Positions 1 to 4,954 of a stretch of 5,097 nucleotides of DNA are shown here, piece after piece. The position numbers and the translations under genes are program-made. Positions within the stretch are counted from its first letter, which is position 1. Every line of letters begins with the position of its first letter. This stretch comes from Methanomicrobiales archaeon. Its GTDB lineage: Archaea; Halobacteriota; Methanomicrobia; Methanomicrobiales; JACTUA01. The stretch spans positions 1 through 5,097 of the forward strand of contig JAJRDC010000177.1 in assembly GCA_028678635.1 (NCBI GenBank), given 5' to 3'. A model generated the notes under the pieces. It ran no database searches. It worked only from the letters and a program-made list of their open reading frames with translations, and was not told the origin of the DNA.

Positions 1-9
1 CTCTGCCAT
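1..9 (-). CDS. Start of a downstream operon gene, cut by the window edge
   Basis: Reading leftward from the radical SAM stop codon there is an AAGGAG box (15-20), five bases of spacer, and an ATG at 7-9 followed by GCA GAG (Met-Ala-Glu). The gap from the preceding stop to this ATG is 20 bases, which is typical of a co-transcribed and translationally linked gene. Only three codons are visible, so no function can be given. The position suggests a further member of the peptide and radical SAM operon. The first three residues happen to match those of the W/P-rich peptide (MAE), but this is too short to mean anything by itself. Confidence 0.5.
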
Positions 10-14
10 GCGCA

Positions 15-20
15 CTCCTT
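15..20 (-). promoter_or_regulatory. Ribosome binding site of the truncated downstream gene
   Basis: AAGGAG on the minus strand, five bases before the ATG at 7-9. It is a better match to the anti-Shine-Dalgarno sequence than anything in front of the radical SAM gene itself, and it is the main evidence that a gene begins at the window edge. Confidence 0.5.
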
Positions 21-29
21 GGCGGCGCT

Positions 30-1640
30 TCATCCCGCCGGCTGCCCGACTTCGCCGACGACGAGTTCAAGAGGGAAACCGGAGTGGGTAAAGAAGGATT
101 GCCTTTGAAGCGCGACCTGATCCTCCAACCACCGCCGTTGCTGTTCTGCCGCCGATCGGATGGACATCAAGGCATATCGGCTCTCCGAGTCGGCAGAGCG
201 GAACACCTCGGCCGAATCTTCAACGATCTTGCAGTAGATCTCGTTATACCATTGAACAAGAAACGTCAAACGGCCTCTGTGCTCGTCTAGGCCAGCGGTA
301 CTAGGATAAAACCGGTTCATCACATCCGCCTCAAACATCCCCCACCTCAGTTGGGCTTGTAGAGACTGGCCGCCGTAGACCCAGGTGTAAAATACTTCAC
401 AAAGATAGGAGAACCAGGCTCCCGTCCGCTCTTCCAGAAATCTGTAGTCCGGAGACCATGGATCCCCGCACAGGCGCGCTTCCTGGCGCATGCGCGCCTC
501 AAGATCGGTCCCTGCATAGGGGAGTGTCTTGCCGAAGGACACCGTCGCGCTGCCGTCGCCGCAGATGTTTTTCAGAAAGCGGATATTCTCCAGCACCGTT
601 TCCATCGTGCTGGACGGATCGAACAGCATGAAGCCAAAGTCGTATCTCAAACCTAAGTTCTTGAGGACCTGCACCGCATTGAGGTTCTGCTCGACACGGA
701 TGTGCTTGTTCAGGGTTTGCAGGCCCGCCTCGTTTCCTGATTCGATGCCGAGATAGACCATATACAATCCGACAGAGCGGAAAGCGGTGAAGATTTCCGG
801 CTCAATCTCGTCGGAACGGCAACTGATCTTCCAGATGACCTTTCCATCCAGCTCCGACTGGCGCAGGCAGTCGACGAAACGCCCGGACCATTCGCGGTCT
901 CTCGCGCTCAGCAATGAGAAATCATCGTCCTGAAAAAGGAAAATGCGCACATCGTACCCATGATAGAGATCTCTCATTTCCTGGAGAACATTCTCCGGCG
1001 AGCGAGTGCGGCGAATGCGCCCCGGCGGGATGGAATAAAAACGGCGAATGCTGCAGAAGGAGCAGGCACGCGGACAGCCACGACTGGCCAGCAAACTGGT
1101 TGCCCGGATGCCGAGGCAGTGGTAGTCAAAGGACCAACGCTTTGCAGGAGGCAAGGCGTCCAGATCGTCAATCAATGGGCGCAAGGGGGTTGTTACCAGT
1201 TTGCCGTTCTCCAGGTGGGCTATGCTTTGGACATTCCTCCAATCCTTGCCTTCGAGCAAGTGCTGTGCAATTTCCAGAAGCGTGTGCTCGCCTTCAAACC
1301 GCACAATGAAGTCGATGCCACCCATCGACCTTAGCGTCTCGGCAGGCTCCAGGCTCGGATAATGACCTCCGGCGCAGATCGCGGTGGTTACGCCATGACT
1401 GCGCAGGTAAGAGACCAATTGCGCAAAATCGGGAGTGTAATACTGGAAAATGATGGAGAGCCCGACGAGCAGTGGGTCGAGACTCTGAATACGCTCAAGT
1501 ATCGCTTGTGGGCCGGATCGGAAATCGAGCAACACCACCTCAAAGCCGTGATCGATCAGGATACCTGCAATGTAACCAACACCCAGATTGGGCTGATCCT
1601 GGAATGCAACGATCACTATATTCCGGGTTGCCATCGCCAT
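30..1640 (-). CDS. B12-binding-domain radical SAM protein
   Basis: The 536-residue protein has the standard cobalamin-dependent radical SAM layout. Residues about 5-140 form a Rossmann-like B12-binding domain (hydrophobic first strand NIVIVAF, then LGVGYIAGIL, and AGGHYPSLEPAETL near 90-103). The radical SAM core follows, with the iron-sulfur motif CPRACSFC (Cys189, Cys193, Cys196), the strand FLFQDDDF (234-241) and YLGIESGNEAGLQTLNK (296-312). About 150 C-terminal residues (from about 385) form a helical, Trp/Tyr-rich extension. The family cleaves S-adenosylmethionine at a 4Fe-4S cluster; B12 members often methylate or otherwise modify unactivated carbon. No DxHxxG histidine is visible, so cobalamin would bind without a lower histidine ligand, as in several family members. 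The start has only weak Shine-Dalgarno support (GGTGG); a second ATG lies two codons in. It follows the W/P-rich peptide gene by 71 bases, suggesting that peptide as substrate. This is inference; lipid or small-molecule substrates are also possible. Confidence 0.95.
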   Translation of the reverse strand: MAMATRNIVIVAFQDQPNLGVGYIAGILIDHGFEVVLLDFRSGPQAILERIQSLDPLLVGLSIIFQYYTPDFAQLVSYLRSHGVTTAICAGGHYPSLEPAETLRSMGGIDFIVRFEGEHTLLEIAQHLLEGKDWRNVQSIAHLENGKLVTTPLRPLIDDLDALPPAKRWSFDYHCLGIRATSLLASRGCPRACSFCSIRRFYSIPPGRIRRTRSPENVLQEMRDLYHGYDVRIFLFQDDDFSLLSARDREWSGRFVDCLRQSELDGKVIWKISCRSDEIEPEIFTAFRSVGLYMVYLGIESGNEAGLQTLNKHIRVEQNLNAVQVLKNLGLRYDFGFMLFDPSSTMETVLENIRFLKNICGDGSATVSFGKTLPYAGTDLEARMRQEARLCGDPWSPDYRFLEERTGAWFSYLCEVFYTWVYGGQSLQAQLRWGMFEADVMNRFYPSTAGLDEHRGRLTFLVQWYNEIYCKIVEDSAEVFRSADSESRYALMSIRSAAEQQRRWLEDQVALQRQSFFTHSGFPLELVVGEVGQPAG

Positions 1641-1663
1641 CCACCATCACAGAACGTATGAAA

Positions 1664-1684
1664 CGAAAGGGTAGCAGGAGATGC
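1664..1684 (+). repeat. Left arm of a 21-bp inverted repeat around the peptide gene
   Basis: This 21-base stretch contains GGGTAGCAGGAGATGC and is the reverse complement of 2036-2056 with one mismatch in 21. It lies in the spacer between the peptide stop codon and the radical SAM start codon. Similarity stops abruptly on both sides, and no target-site duplication is visible outside the arms. Confidence 0.9.
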
Positions 1685-1711
1685 AGCGTTTCTTAACAAA
1701 TACAAGACAAC

Positions 1712-2008
1712 TTACTTGTACTTTCCCAGGATTTCCTGCTGCTTTTCCAGGAGAGCTCTTTCGGCCTTGAGCTGGGCCTGGAATACCTGATTTACGGCTT
1801 CCAGGCTTGCCAAGCGCAACGCGATGACATCCTGGATTTGAATCTGTTCCAGAATCTTGTAAGGAAAGGGAATTGGATCGCCCGGATCAGGGAATGGAAT
1901 ACGTTTCCAGATCCATGGAATAGGGTCCGGCCACGGCCAATGACCATGCCACGGCGCTGGATCCGTAGTGGGCCCCCAACTCGGTGGTTTCATTTCTCTT
2001 TCAGCCAT
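1712..2008 (-). CDS. Trp/Pro-rich small peptide with helical tail (possible modified-peptide precursor)
   Basis: The 98-residue product has two distinct halves. Residues 8-50 hold 15 prolines and six tryptophans (11, 20, 24, 26, 32, 34), with aromatics alternating with proline and the element DPIP occurring twice (28-31 and 44-47). Residues 51-98 contain no proline and look like a long amphipathic helix, with heptad-spaced hydrophobics (I62, L69, F76; L80, L87, L94). There is no cysteine, signal peptide or double-glycine leader motif. The start is well supported: GGAGGTG lies directly upstream with a six-base spacer after GGAGG. I do not recognise a named family. Being first in an apparent operon with a B12-type radical SAM enzyme suggests a substrate peptide whose Trp/Pro region is modified, the helix serving as recognition element. 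That would place the recognition part C-terminally, opposite to most RiPP precursors. It could instead be a structural or scaffolding protein. Confidence 0.8.
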   Translation of the reverse strand: MAEREMKPPSWGPTTDPAPWHGHWPWPDPIPWIWKRIPFPDPGDPIPFPYKILEQIQIQDVIALRLASLEAVNQVFQAQLKAERALLEKQQEILGKYK

Positions 2009-2012
2009 GTGG

Positions 2013-2019
2013 CACCTCC
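2013..2019 (-). promoter_or_regulatory. Strong ribosome binding site of the W/P-rich peptide gene
   Basis: GGAGGTG on the minus strand, placed so that GGAGG is six bases from the ATG at 2006-2008. It is much stronger than the site in front of the radical SAM gene. More peptide than enzyme would therefore be made from the same transcript, as expected for a substrate and its catalyst. Confidence 0.8.
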
Positions 2020-2035
2020 GTAATTGGTACGATTA

Positions 2036-2056
2036 GCATCTCCTGCTACCCATTCG
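2036..2056 (-). repeat. Right arm of a 21-bp inverted repeat around the peptide gene
   Basis: This is the partner of 1664-1684 (20 of 21 positions identical in inverted orientation). It sits about 17 bases upstream of the Shine-Dalgarno of the peptide gene, so it lies in the 5' leader of the transcript. The two arms enclose the peptide gene alone, with about 350 bases between them. In a transcript covering both arms they could pair into a long-range helix. As DNA they could be ends of a small mobile or invertible segment. Confidence 0.9.
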
Positions 2057-2180
2057 CGAGGCATCGGCAGGGCGAGCCCTCAGCATCTCAGTTGTTCTCC
2101 GATGTGAGGCCGCGACCCGATGATGTAAGGATCTTAATCTCTCGACCCTGAATCCATATGTGATCTCCATCATACGGTGC

Positions 2181-2218
2181 GAATATTCATATGAAAGAAA
2201 TAGGCAATTGCCTGTCAA
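2181..2218 (-). promoter_or_regulatory. Candidate promoter/operator of the peptide and radical SAM operon
   Basis: On the minus strand an exact TTGACA (2213-2218) overlaps a 12-bp perfect palindrome AGGCAATTGCCT (2202-2213). About 20 bases further on lies an AT-rich stretch with a second palindrome, TTCATATGAA (2186-2195), holding a weak -10-like TATGAA. The -35 to -10 spacing of about 21 is long for a housekeeping promoter, so the promoter call is tentative. A palindrome overlapping a -35 box is a usual place for a repressor operator. Transcription from here would give a leader of roughly 170 bases before the peptide gene. Confidence 0.3.
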
Positions 2219-2299
2219 ACAAACGGGCACGGTTCGCACTATTTCATCGGAGGTGTGCAGTGGGACTCTGGCTGCAGATCAAATCGTGTCAGATAGCAT

Positions 2300-2390
2300 G
2301 GGAGAGATCGGAAATCCCAACAAGGGTGCCCGGTGAAAACCGAGTTTCAGCACTGACGACCGCAAGCAGCCGGGCATGGTGACCTGTCGC
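2300..2390 (+). ncRNA. Structured element resembling a degenerate cobalamin riboswitch core
   Basis: Three blocks occur in the order seen in cobalamin riboswitches. AAGGGTGCCCGGTGAAAACCG (2322-2342, with CGG/CCG closing TGAAAA) resembles the AAGGGAA...CGGTGAAAATCCG segment. CTGACGACCGCAAG (2353-2366) resembles CTGCCCCCGCAAC. GCATGGTGACCTGTC (2374-2388) resembles the B12 box GCCAGGAGACCTGCC. TGCCCGG (2327-2333) can also pair perfectly with CCGGGCA (2370-2376), and TGAAA (2334-2338) with TTTCA (2345-2349). The GGGAA adenines and the usual ACTGT after CCGCAA are missing, and the distance to the B12-box-like block is short. No intact plus-strand gene follows. It may be a decayed or variant element, or coincidence. 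Confidence 0.25.
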
Positions 2391-2489
2391 TTCCGATAAT
2401 TCGGTCCAGATTGAAGTTGTTGCACTTACAAGATTCCGTTGCCAGCCTTTGCGTCCATGAATGGTGTCCATCTTTCATTCATTTCGACC

Positions 2490-2552
2490 CTATTGGTGAG
2501 CTTTCGATCACGCCTCGCGCTCCAGGCGGAGATCCTGGCTCTGCAGCACCAA
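2490..2552 (+). pseudogene. 21-codon remnant of an integrase-type transposase N-terminus
   Basis: One plus-strand frame reads LLVSFRSRLALQAEILALQHQ. This closely follows the start of rve/DDE integrase-like transposases (pattern FRSRxALxAEILALRHQLxVLQR). The match ends after HQ, and a stop codon follows five codons later. There is no plausible start, helix-turn-helix region or catalytic domain nearby. It differs from the larger transposase remnant at 3387-4390, whose corresponding segment reads LQSRSVLTAENLFLR, so it probably comes from a second element. Recognition rests on a short motif only. Confidence 0.45.
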
Positions 2553-2557
2553 AGTGA

Positions 2558-2710
2558 CAATTCGCCATAGACAGCCTTCTCTTCGTTGTGAGGGCCGATG
2601 CCAGGTCGGTATGCATGACCGGAGTGTGTGACGAAGACGGGTCTCTTGGAGTCCGCCTCGAACATAGCGGCGGCAAAATCGGAGACTATCTGATCCAGGG
2701 AGAGGCTCAT
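2558..2710 (-). pseudogene. N-terminal fragment of a conserved-looking hypothetical protein
   Basis: From the ATG at 2710 about 51 codons read like genuine protein: a short amphipathic start (DQIVSDFAAAMFEAD), then RPVFVTHSGHAYRPGIGPHNEEKAV. This gives the impression of a soluble conserved hypothetical protein in which GxxYxPGIGPH is a family motif; I cannot name it. The frame then becomes low-quality sequence (SLWCCRARIS...) exactly where the plus-strand transposase scrap begins, so the gene looks cut by insertion or deletion at about 2553-2558. A TATAAT hexamer (2717-2722, minus) lies just before the ATG, too close for a normal leader, and there is no good Shine-Dalgarno. The remnant is probably not functional. 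Confidence 0.45.
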
Positions 2711-2756
2711 CGCTTCATTATAGCGTCTGGAGGGCTGGCGGCGGTTGGGCTATATC

Positions 2757-2915
2757 TCAGGCTGGGCTTGGGTGGATCCGTGCGGCAGGGACGGACACAA
2801 ACTCGGTGCCTTTCTTGGCGCGGATAAGGGTTTCCTTCGGCTCGACGGCGGGCAGGGCGAACTGCCGCTCGAACTCGCGGCGGTTGAGGGTGACCCAGCG
2901 GGGAAGGTCGAGCAT
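2757..2915 (-). CDS. Small hypothetical protein, 52 residues, possibly part of a broken gene
   Basis: The frame starting at ATG 2913-2915 encodes MLDLPRWVTLNRREFERQFA followed by 32 more residues (LPAVEP, then RAKKGTEFVSVPAARIHP). The third codon positions are strongly G/C, unlike the other frames here, and composition is protein-like with no low-complexity runs. No clear Shine-Dalgarno is seen, and the frame is open only seven codons upstream, to a TGA. In another frame, ATG 3001 begins MEWESHPILAEVIDRSLSRN, which also looks coding and ends its good stretch near 2927. The two may therefore be one gene broken by a single-base indel, about 80 residues in all. I do not recognise the family. Confidence 0.4.
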   Translation of the reverse strand: MLDLPRWVTLNRREFERQFALPAVEPKETLIRAKKGTEFVSVPAARIHPSPA

Positions 2916-2926
2916 AATGGCGTAGG

Positions 2927-3001
2927 AACCTCACGCCTAATGTTTCGGCTCAGGCTCCGGTCAATGACTTCAGCGAGGATCGGATGGGACTCCCATTCCA
3001 T
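2927..3001 (-). pseudogene. Possible upstream part of the broken 52-residue gene
   Basis: From ATG 2999-3001 about 25 codons read MEWESHPILAEVIDRSLSRN and then IRREV. After that the same frame turns into Ser/Pro-rich sequence typical of an out-of-frame reading, while the protein-like reading moves to the frame of the ORF at 2757-2915. This pattern fits a frameshift near 2920-2930, but a short overlapping gene pair or chance cannot be excluded. The function is unknown. Confidence 0.25.
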
Positions 3002-3063
3002 GCCGATGAGGCTTCCCTGCGAGCGTCTCCTCCTCGCGCCTGCTTGCTGCCAACATGCGGGCG

Positions 3064-3069
3064 TATAAT
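3064..3069 (+). promoter_or_regulatory. Consensus -10 box of the small gene at 3091
   Basis: An exact TATAAT lies 22 bases before the ATG at 3091, which would give a leader of about 15 bases that includes the ribosome binding site. No good -35 hexamer is found at the normal spacing: TTGCTG at 3044-3049 leaves only 14 bases. Confidence 0.45.
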
Positions 3070-3080
3070 ATCAGGGCGTT

Positions 3081-3084
3081 GGAG
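3081..3084 (+). promoter_or_regulatory. Ribosome binding site deciding the start at 3091
   Basis: GGAG with a six-base spacer to ATG 3091. It favours this start over the in-frame ATG at 3055, which has no such site. Confidence 0.5.
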
Positions 3085-3090
3085 ATCAGC

Positions 3091-3246
3091 ATGGAGACAG
3101 AGGACCTTTACCAAGAAGTGGAACGCCGCAAGCGGAAGGCGATTGATCTCGGCATCCCGTATGGTCAAAAAACTCAGCCGAGCCTCAAGTTCGCCGCAGT
3201 TGGCCAGTTGGAATCGGCAATGAACCGCTATCTCGGGCGACAATAA
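3091..3246 (+). CDS. Small charged hypothetical protein, 51 residues
   Basis: The product is METEDLYQEVERRKRKAIDL then GIPYGQKTQPSLKF, AAVGQLESAMNRYLGRQ. The first 18 residues are highly charged and predicted helical (EDLYQEVERRKRKA), a GIPYG turn follows, and a second short helix (AAVGQLESAMNRYL) ends the chain. There is no signal peptide, membrane segment or cysteine. I prefer the start at 3091 because GGAG (3081-3084) sits six bases upstream and a TATAAT box lies before it; an in-frame ATG at 3055 would precede that promoter. The size and charge recall small regulators or antitoxins, but no toxin partner is visible and I do not recognise the family. It is the best-supported intact gene between the radical SAM operon and the transposase remnant. 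Confidence 0.6.
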   Translation: METEDLYQEVERRKRKAIDLGIPYGQKTQPSLKFAAVGQLESAMNRYLGRQ

Positions 3247-3386
3247 CCGCGCGGAAACCAGGACGCGCTCAGGAGCAGGGCATGATGTCACCTGCTGCGC
3301 TTGGTAGTGGAAACGGGAGCTGTCACCTGCACACACCTCATGCTGCCAGACGGCACGGCGCCCGAAATCACTTCTGAACTGGAAGG
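3247..3386. other. Spacer between the small gene and the transposase remnant
   Basis: There is no gene here. A 10-bp direct repeat TGTCACCTGC occurs at 3286-3295 and 3321-3330. The left end of the insertion element should lie within this stretch, but I could not find a sequence matching the inverted complement of the region right of 4390. Confidence 0.4.
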
Positions 3387-4390
3387 TCAGGCAGCTTGCC
3401 GGTAGTAGTAACGCAGTATGCCGCCCAGTCTTTCCCGGCACGCAACGTCACTGGCTGTGAGGGCCACTTCTTCCCCGGGCTCAATCGATCGGTTGCCAAG
3501 CCCTTGCTGGCTTCGCTCGGCGTGAAAATGGATCAGGAACTCGGCCACGGCGACCTGCAGCGATCTCTCCCAGAAGAAGATCATGCGCTGGACGCACTCC
3601 TCTTTGACCGATCGCATGACGCGTTCGAGATTCGGGCTCAAGTTCTGAGAACGCGTGGGCAACCGCACTGCCTCCGCACCGACCTGATCCAGGATGATCC
3701 GGAATGTCTGGGAGAACTTGGCGTCGCGGTCCATCAGGAGGTGCTGCTTCCTCCGGATGCGCGGTTAGGACCCGCAGCATCCGGGATCATCGGCTACGTG
3801 TCAGGCGTCGCCCCCGACGTTACGAGCATCTGGGGCAAAACACGCTGTCACAGCTGTTTGCGGCTCGGCTGAATTTTTTCACCTTACGGGATCCGGGCGC
3901 CGGCGACCGTCATTGGGATCCTTCAGCAGATATTTCTGGACGGTTCGCGGCGAGACGCGAAATCCAAGCTTGACGAGAAGTTCATCAGCTATGCGAGCCT
4001 GTCCCCAGGTGGGATTGTCCCCCGCCATGGACAAGATAAGCCCGAGAAGATCTTTGGGAATCCTTGGTCTGCCTATTCGCCGGGATTTCAAACGCCAGAA
4101 CAGTCTGAAGCCTTTTCGATGCCACCCGACGAGGGTCTCCGGCCGGACCGTGATTAAAGCTTCTCTCCAATCAAACAGTTTTGCCACCAATATCATCGTA
4201 ACCGAGTTGCATCGGTGGCCCGGTGAGGTCGCACTTGGCGCTCCTGGTAGAGGCTCAGCTGTTATCGCAGAAAGAGGTTCTCAGCGGTGAGGACGGATCG
4301 GGACTGAAGGAAACTGCCCAGGAGCCGAATGAAGTCCAAAGTGAGGTGATAAAGGGTGAAGGAGGCGTGCGAAAAGCCTTTGCCTAGCAT
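3387..4390 (-). pseudogene. Degenerate integrase-type (rve/DDE) transposase
   Basis: A single ancestral gene can be followed on the minus strand. From ATG 4390 it reads through LYHLTLDFIRLLGSFLQSRS and TAENLFLR to a stop at 4262-4264 where the family has RKQL. It continues as QLSLYQERQVRPHRATDATRL, then shifts frame near 4197 into AKLFDWREALITVRPETLVG, WHRKGFRLFWRLKSRR and SPRTVQKYLLKDP. After stops near 3880, 3804 and 3768 it resumes in the same frame as LLMDRDAKFSQTFRII, SVKEEC and ERLGGILRYYYRQAA. About 334 codons remain, against some 350-370 in full-length relatives as I recall them. The middle, which should carry the first catalytic Asp, is unrecognisable; the DRD and the ER...KEEC segments of the catalytic core survive. 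Terminal inverted repeats were not found, so the element ends are unknown. The gene cannot encode an active enzyme. Confidence 0.85.
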
Positions 4391-4624
4391 AAGGTCAGAA
4401 TCCTACAATGCTGCTTGAGATTCAACCACTTTTCAGACACAGACAATATCTGCGCAGCACAAGGTATGTCGTAGCAGGCGTCTAAACAGCACGTAGAGGA
4501 AAACAGATGCGGGGTGTCTTGAGACAGCCTCCATTGGGTTGCCCAGCGCCTGCTGCCGTCGAGATCAACGCATCTTTCCGGATTTCTTTTCTGGCCGACG
4601 TCTCAGCTGACGAGGTTTCCCTTC
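4391..4624. other. Intergenic region with no supported gene
   Basis: A 186-codon frame opens at 4507 but reads like non-coding sequence (His/Ser/Arg-rich, no domain) and overlaps the better membrane-protein frame, so it is not accepted. The right end of the degenerate insertion element should lie in this stretch, but no terminal repeat could be identified. Confidence 0.5.
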
Positions 4625-4732
4625 ATGCATTTCATTCAGGATCCCACTCGGTTCGTTATAAACATCATAGTCATCATTCCCCTGCACTTCGGGCGGTGGG
4701 AAAGCCCATCGGCTCTTGTCGAGGGTGCTTAA
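4625..4732 (+). CDS. Possible 35-residue leader-like ORF before the membrane protein
   Basis: ATG 4625 opens a 35-codon frame, MHFIQDPTRFVINIIVIIPL followed by HFGRWESPSALVEGA. A GAGG (4612-4615) lies nine bases upstream, and the frame ends 18 bases before the ATG of the membrane protein. Residues 10-20 are strongly hydrophobic. The spacing fits a small upstream gene translated with its neighbour, but the length is close to chance and no family is recognised. Confidence 0.25.
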   Translation: MHFIQDPTRFVINIIVIIPLHFGRWESPSALVEGA

Positions 4733-4750
4733 CACGCTCATACTTTGACC

Positions 4751-4954
4751 ATGACACTGAAGAATGCGGCATTTCTGGCGCTAGTAGGAATGGTCCTGGT
4801 GACGACGCTGTTGATCGTGGGTCTGATCGGCGATGTATTAGGCGTTGTGCGAGGCTTGATTCCTCCGATGAGAGTGCTGACATCCTTCATCTATGCCTTT
4901 GCTGGACTGAGTGTGGTGGTTTTCCTGTACGCCTTTCACAAAGCGCAGCCTTGA
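4751..4954 (+). CDS. Small two-helix integral membrane protein
   Basis: The 67-residue product begins MTLKNAAFLALVGMVLVTTL and has two clear transmembrane stretches. The first covers about residues 6-30 (AAFLALVGMVLVTTLLIVGLIGDVL), the second about residues 40-61 (LTSFIYAFAGLSVVVFLYAF). A short basic loop with GLIPPMR joins them, and a short polar tail HKAQP follows. It probably sits in the inner membrane. The wording recalls small uncharacterised membrane proteins of Acidobacteriota; no function is known to me. I prefer ATG 4751 to the in-frame TTG at 4745. No Shine-Dalgarno lies at normal distance; GAGGGTG (4721-4727) is 23 bases away, so translation may depend on the small ORF ending at 4732. 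Confidence 0.7.
   Translation: MTLKNAAFLALVGMVLVTTLLIVGLIGDVLGVVRGLIPPMRVLTSFIYAFAGLSVVVFLYAFHKAQP

Larger units (their letters stand above)
2057..2489. other. Intergenic region without a convincing gene
   Basis: Short ORFs on both strands here lack ribosome binding sites and coding-like sequence. The stretch holds the candidate operon promoter (about 2181-2218), a small hairpin in the operon leader (AGGG/CCCT around 2069-2080), a 7-bp inverted pair GTGCGAA (2177-2183) and TTCGCAC (2233-2239), and the riboswitch-like element (2300-2390). Nothing coding is supported. Confidence 0.6.

Noticed and set aside
914..1334. Two plus-strand open frames of more than 120 codons
   Set aside because: They lie antisense to the radical SAM core domain, which is certain, and read as low-quality protein.
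2033..2239. 68-codon minus-strand open frame upstream of the peptide gene
   Set aside because: It has no ribosome binding site and an unconvincing sequence, and it covers the candidate promoter, the operon leader and the inverted-repeat arm.
1516..2317. 11-bp repeat GATCGGAAATC at about 1516 and 2307
   Set aside because: Short; one copy is inside the radical SAM coding region, and similarity does not extend, so chance is likely.
2191..2382. 63-codon plus-strand open frame
   Set aside because: It has no ribosome binding site, and it overlaps the structured riboswitch-like stretch, which explains the sequence better.
3286..3330. 10-bp direct repeat TGTCACCTGC as a target-site duplication of the insertion element
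   Set aside because: Both copies lie on the same side of the transposase remnant, 35 bases apart, so they cannot flank it.
3396..3872. 158-codon plus-strand open frame
   Set aside because: It is antisense to the recognisable transposase C-terminus (LLMDRDAKF to YYYRQAA).
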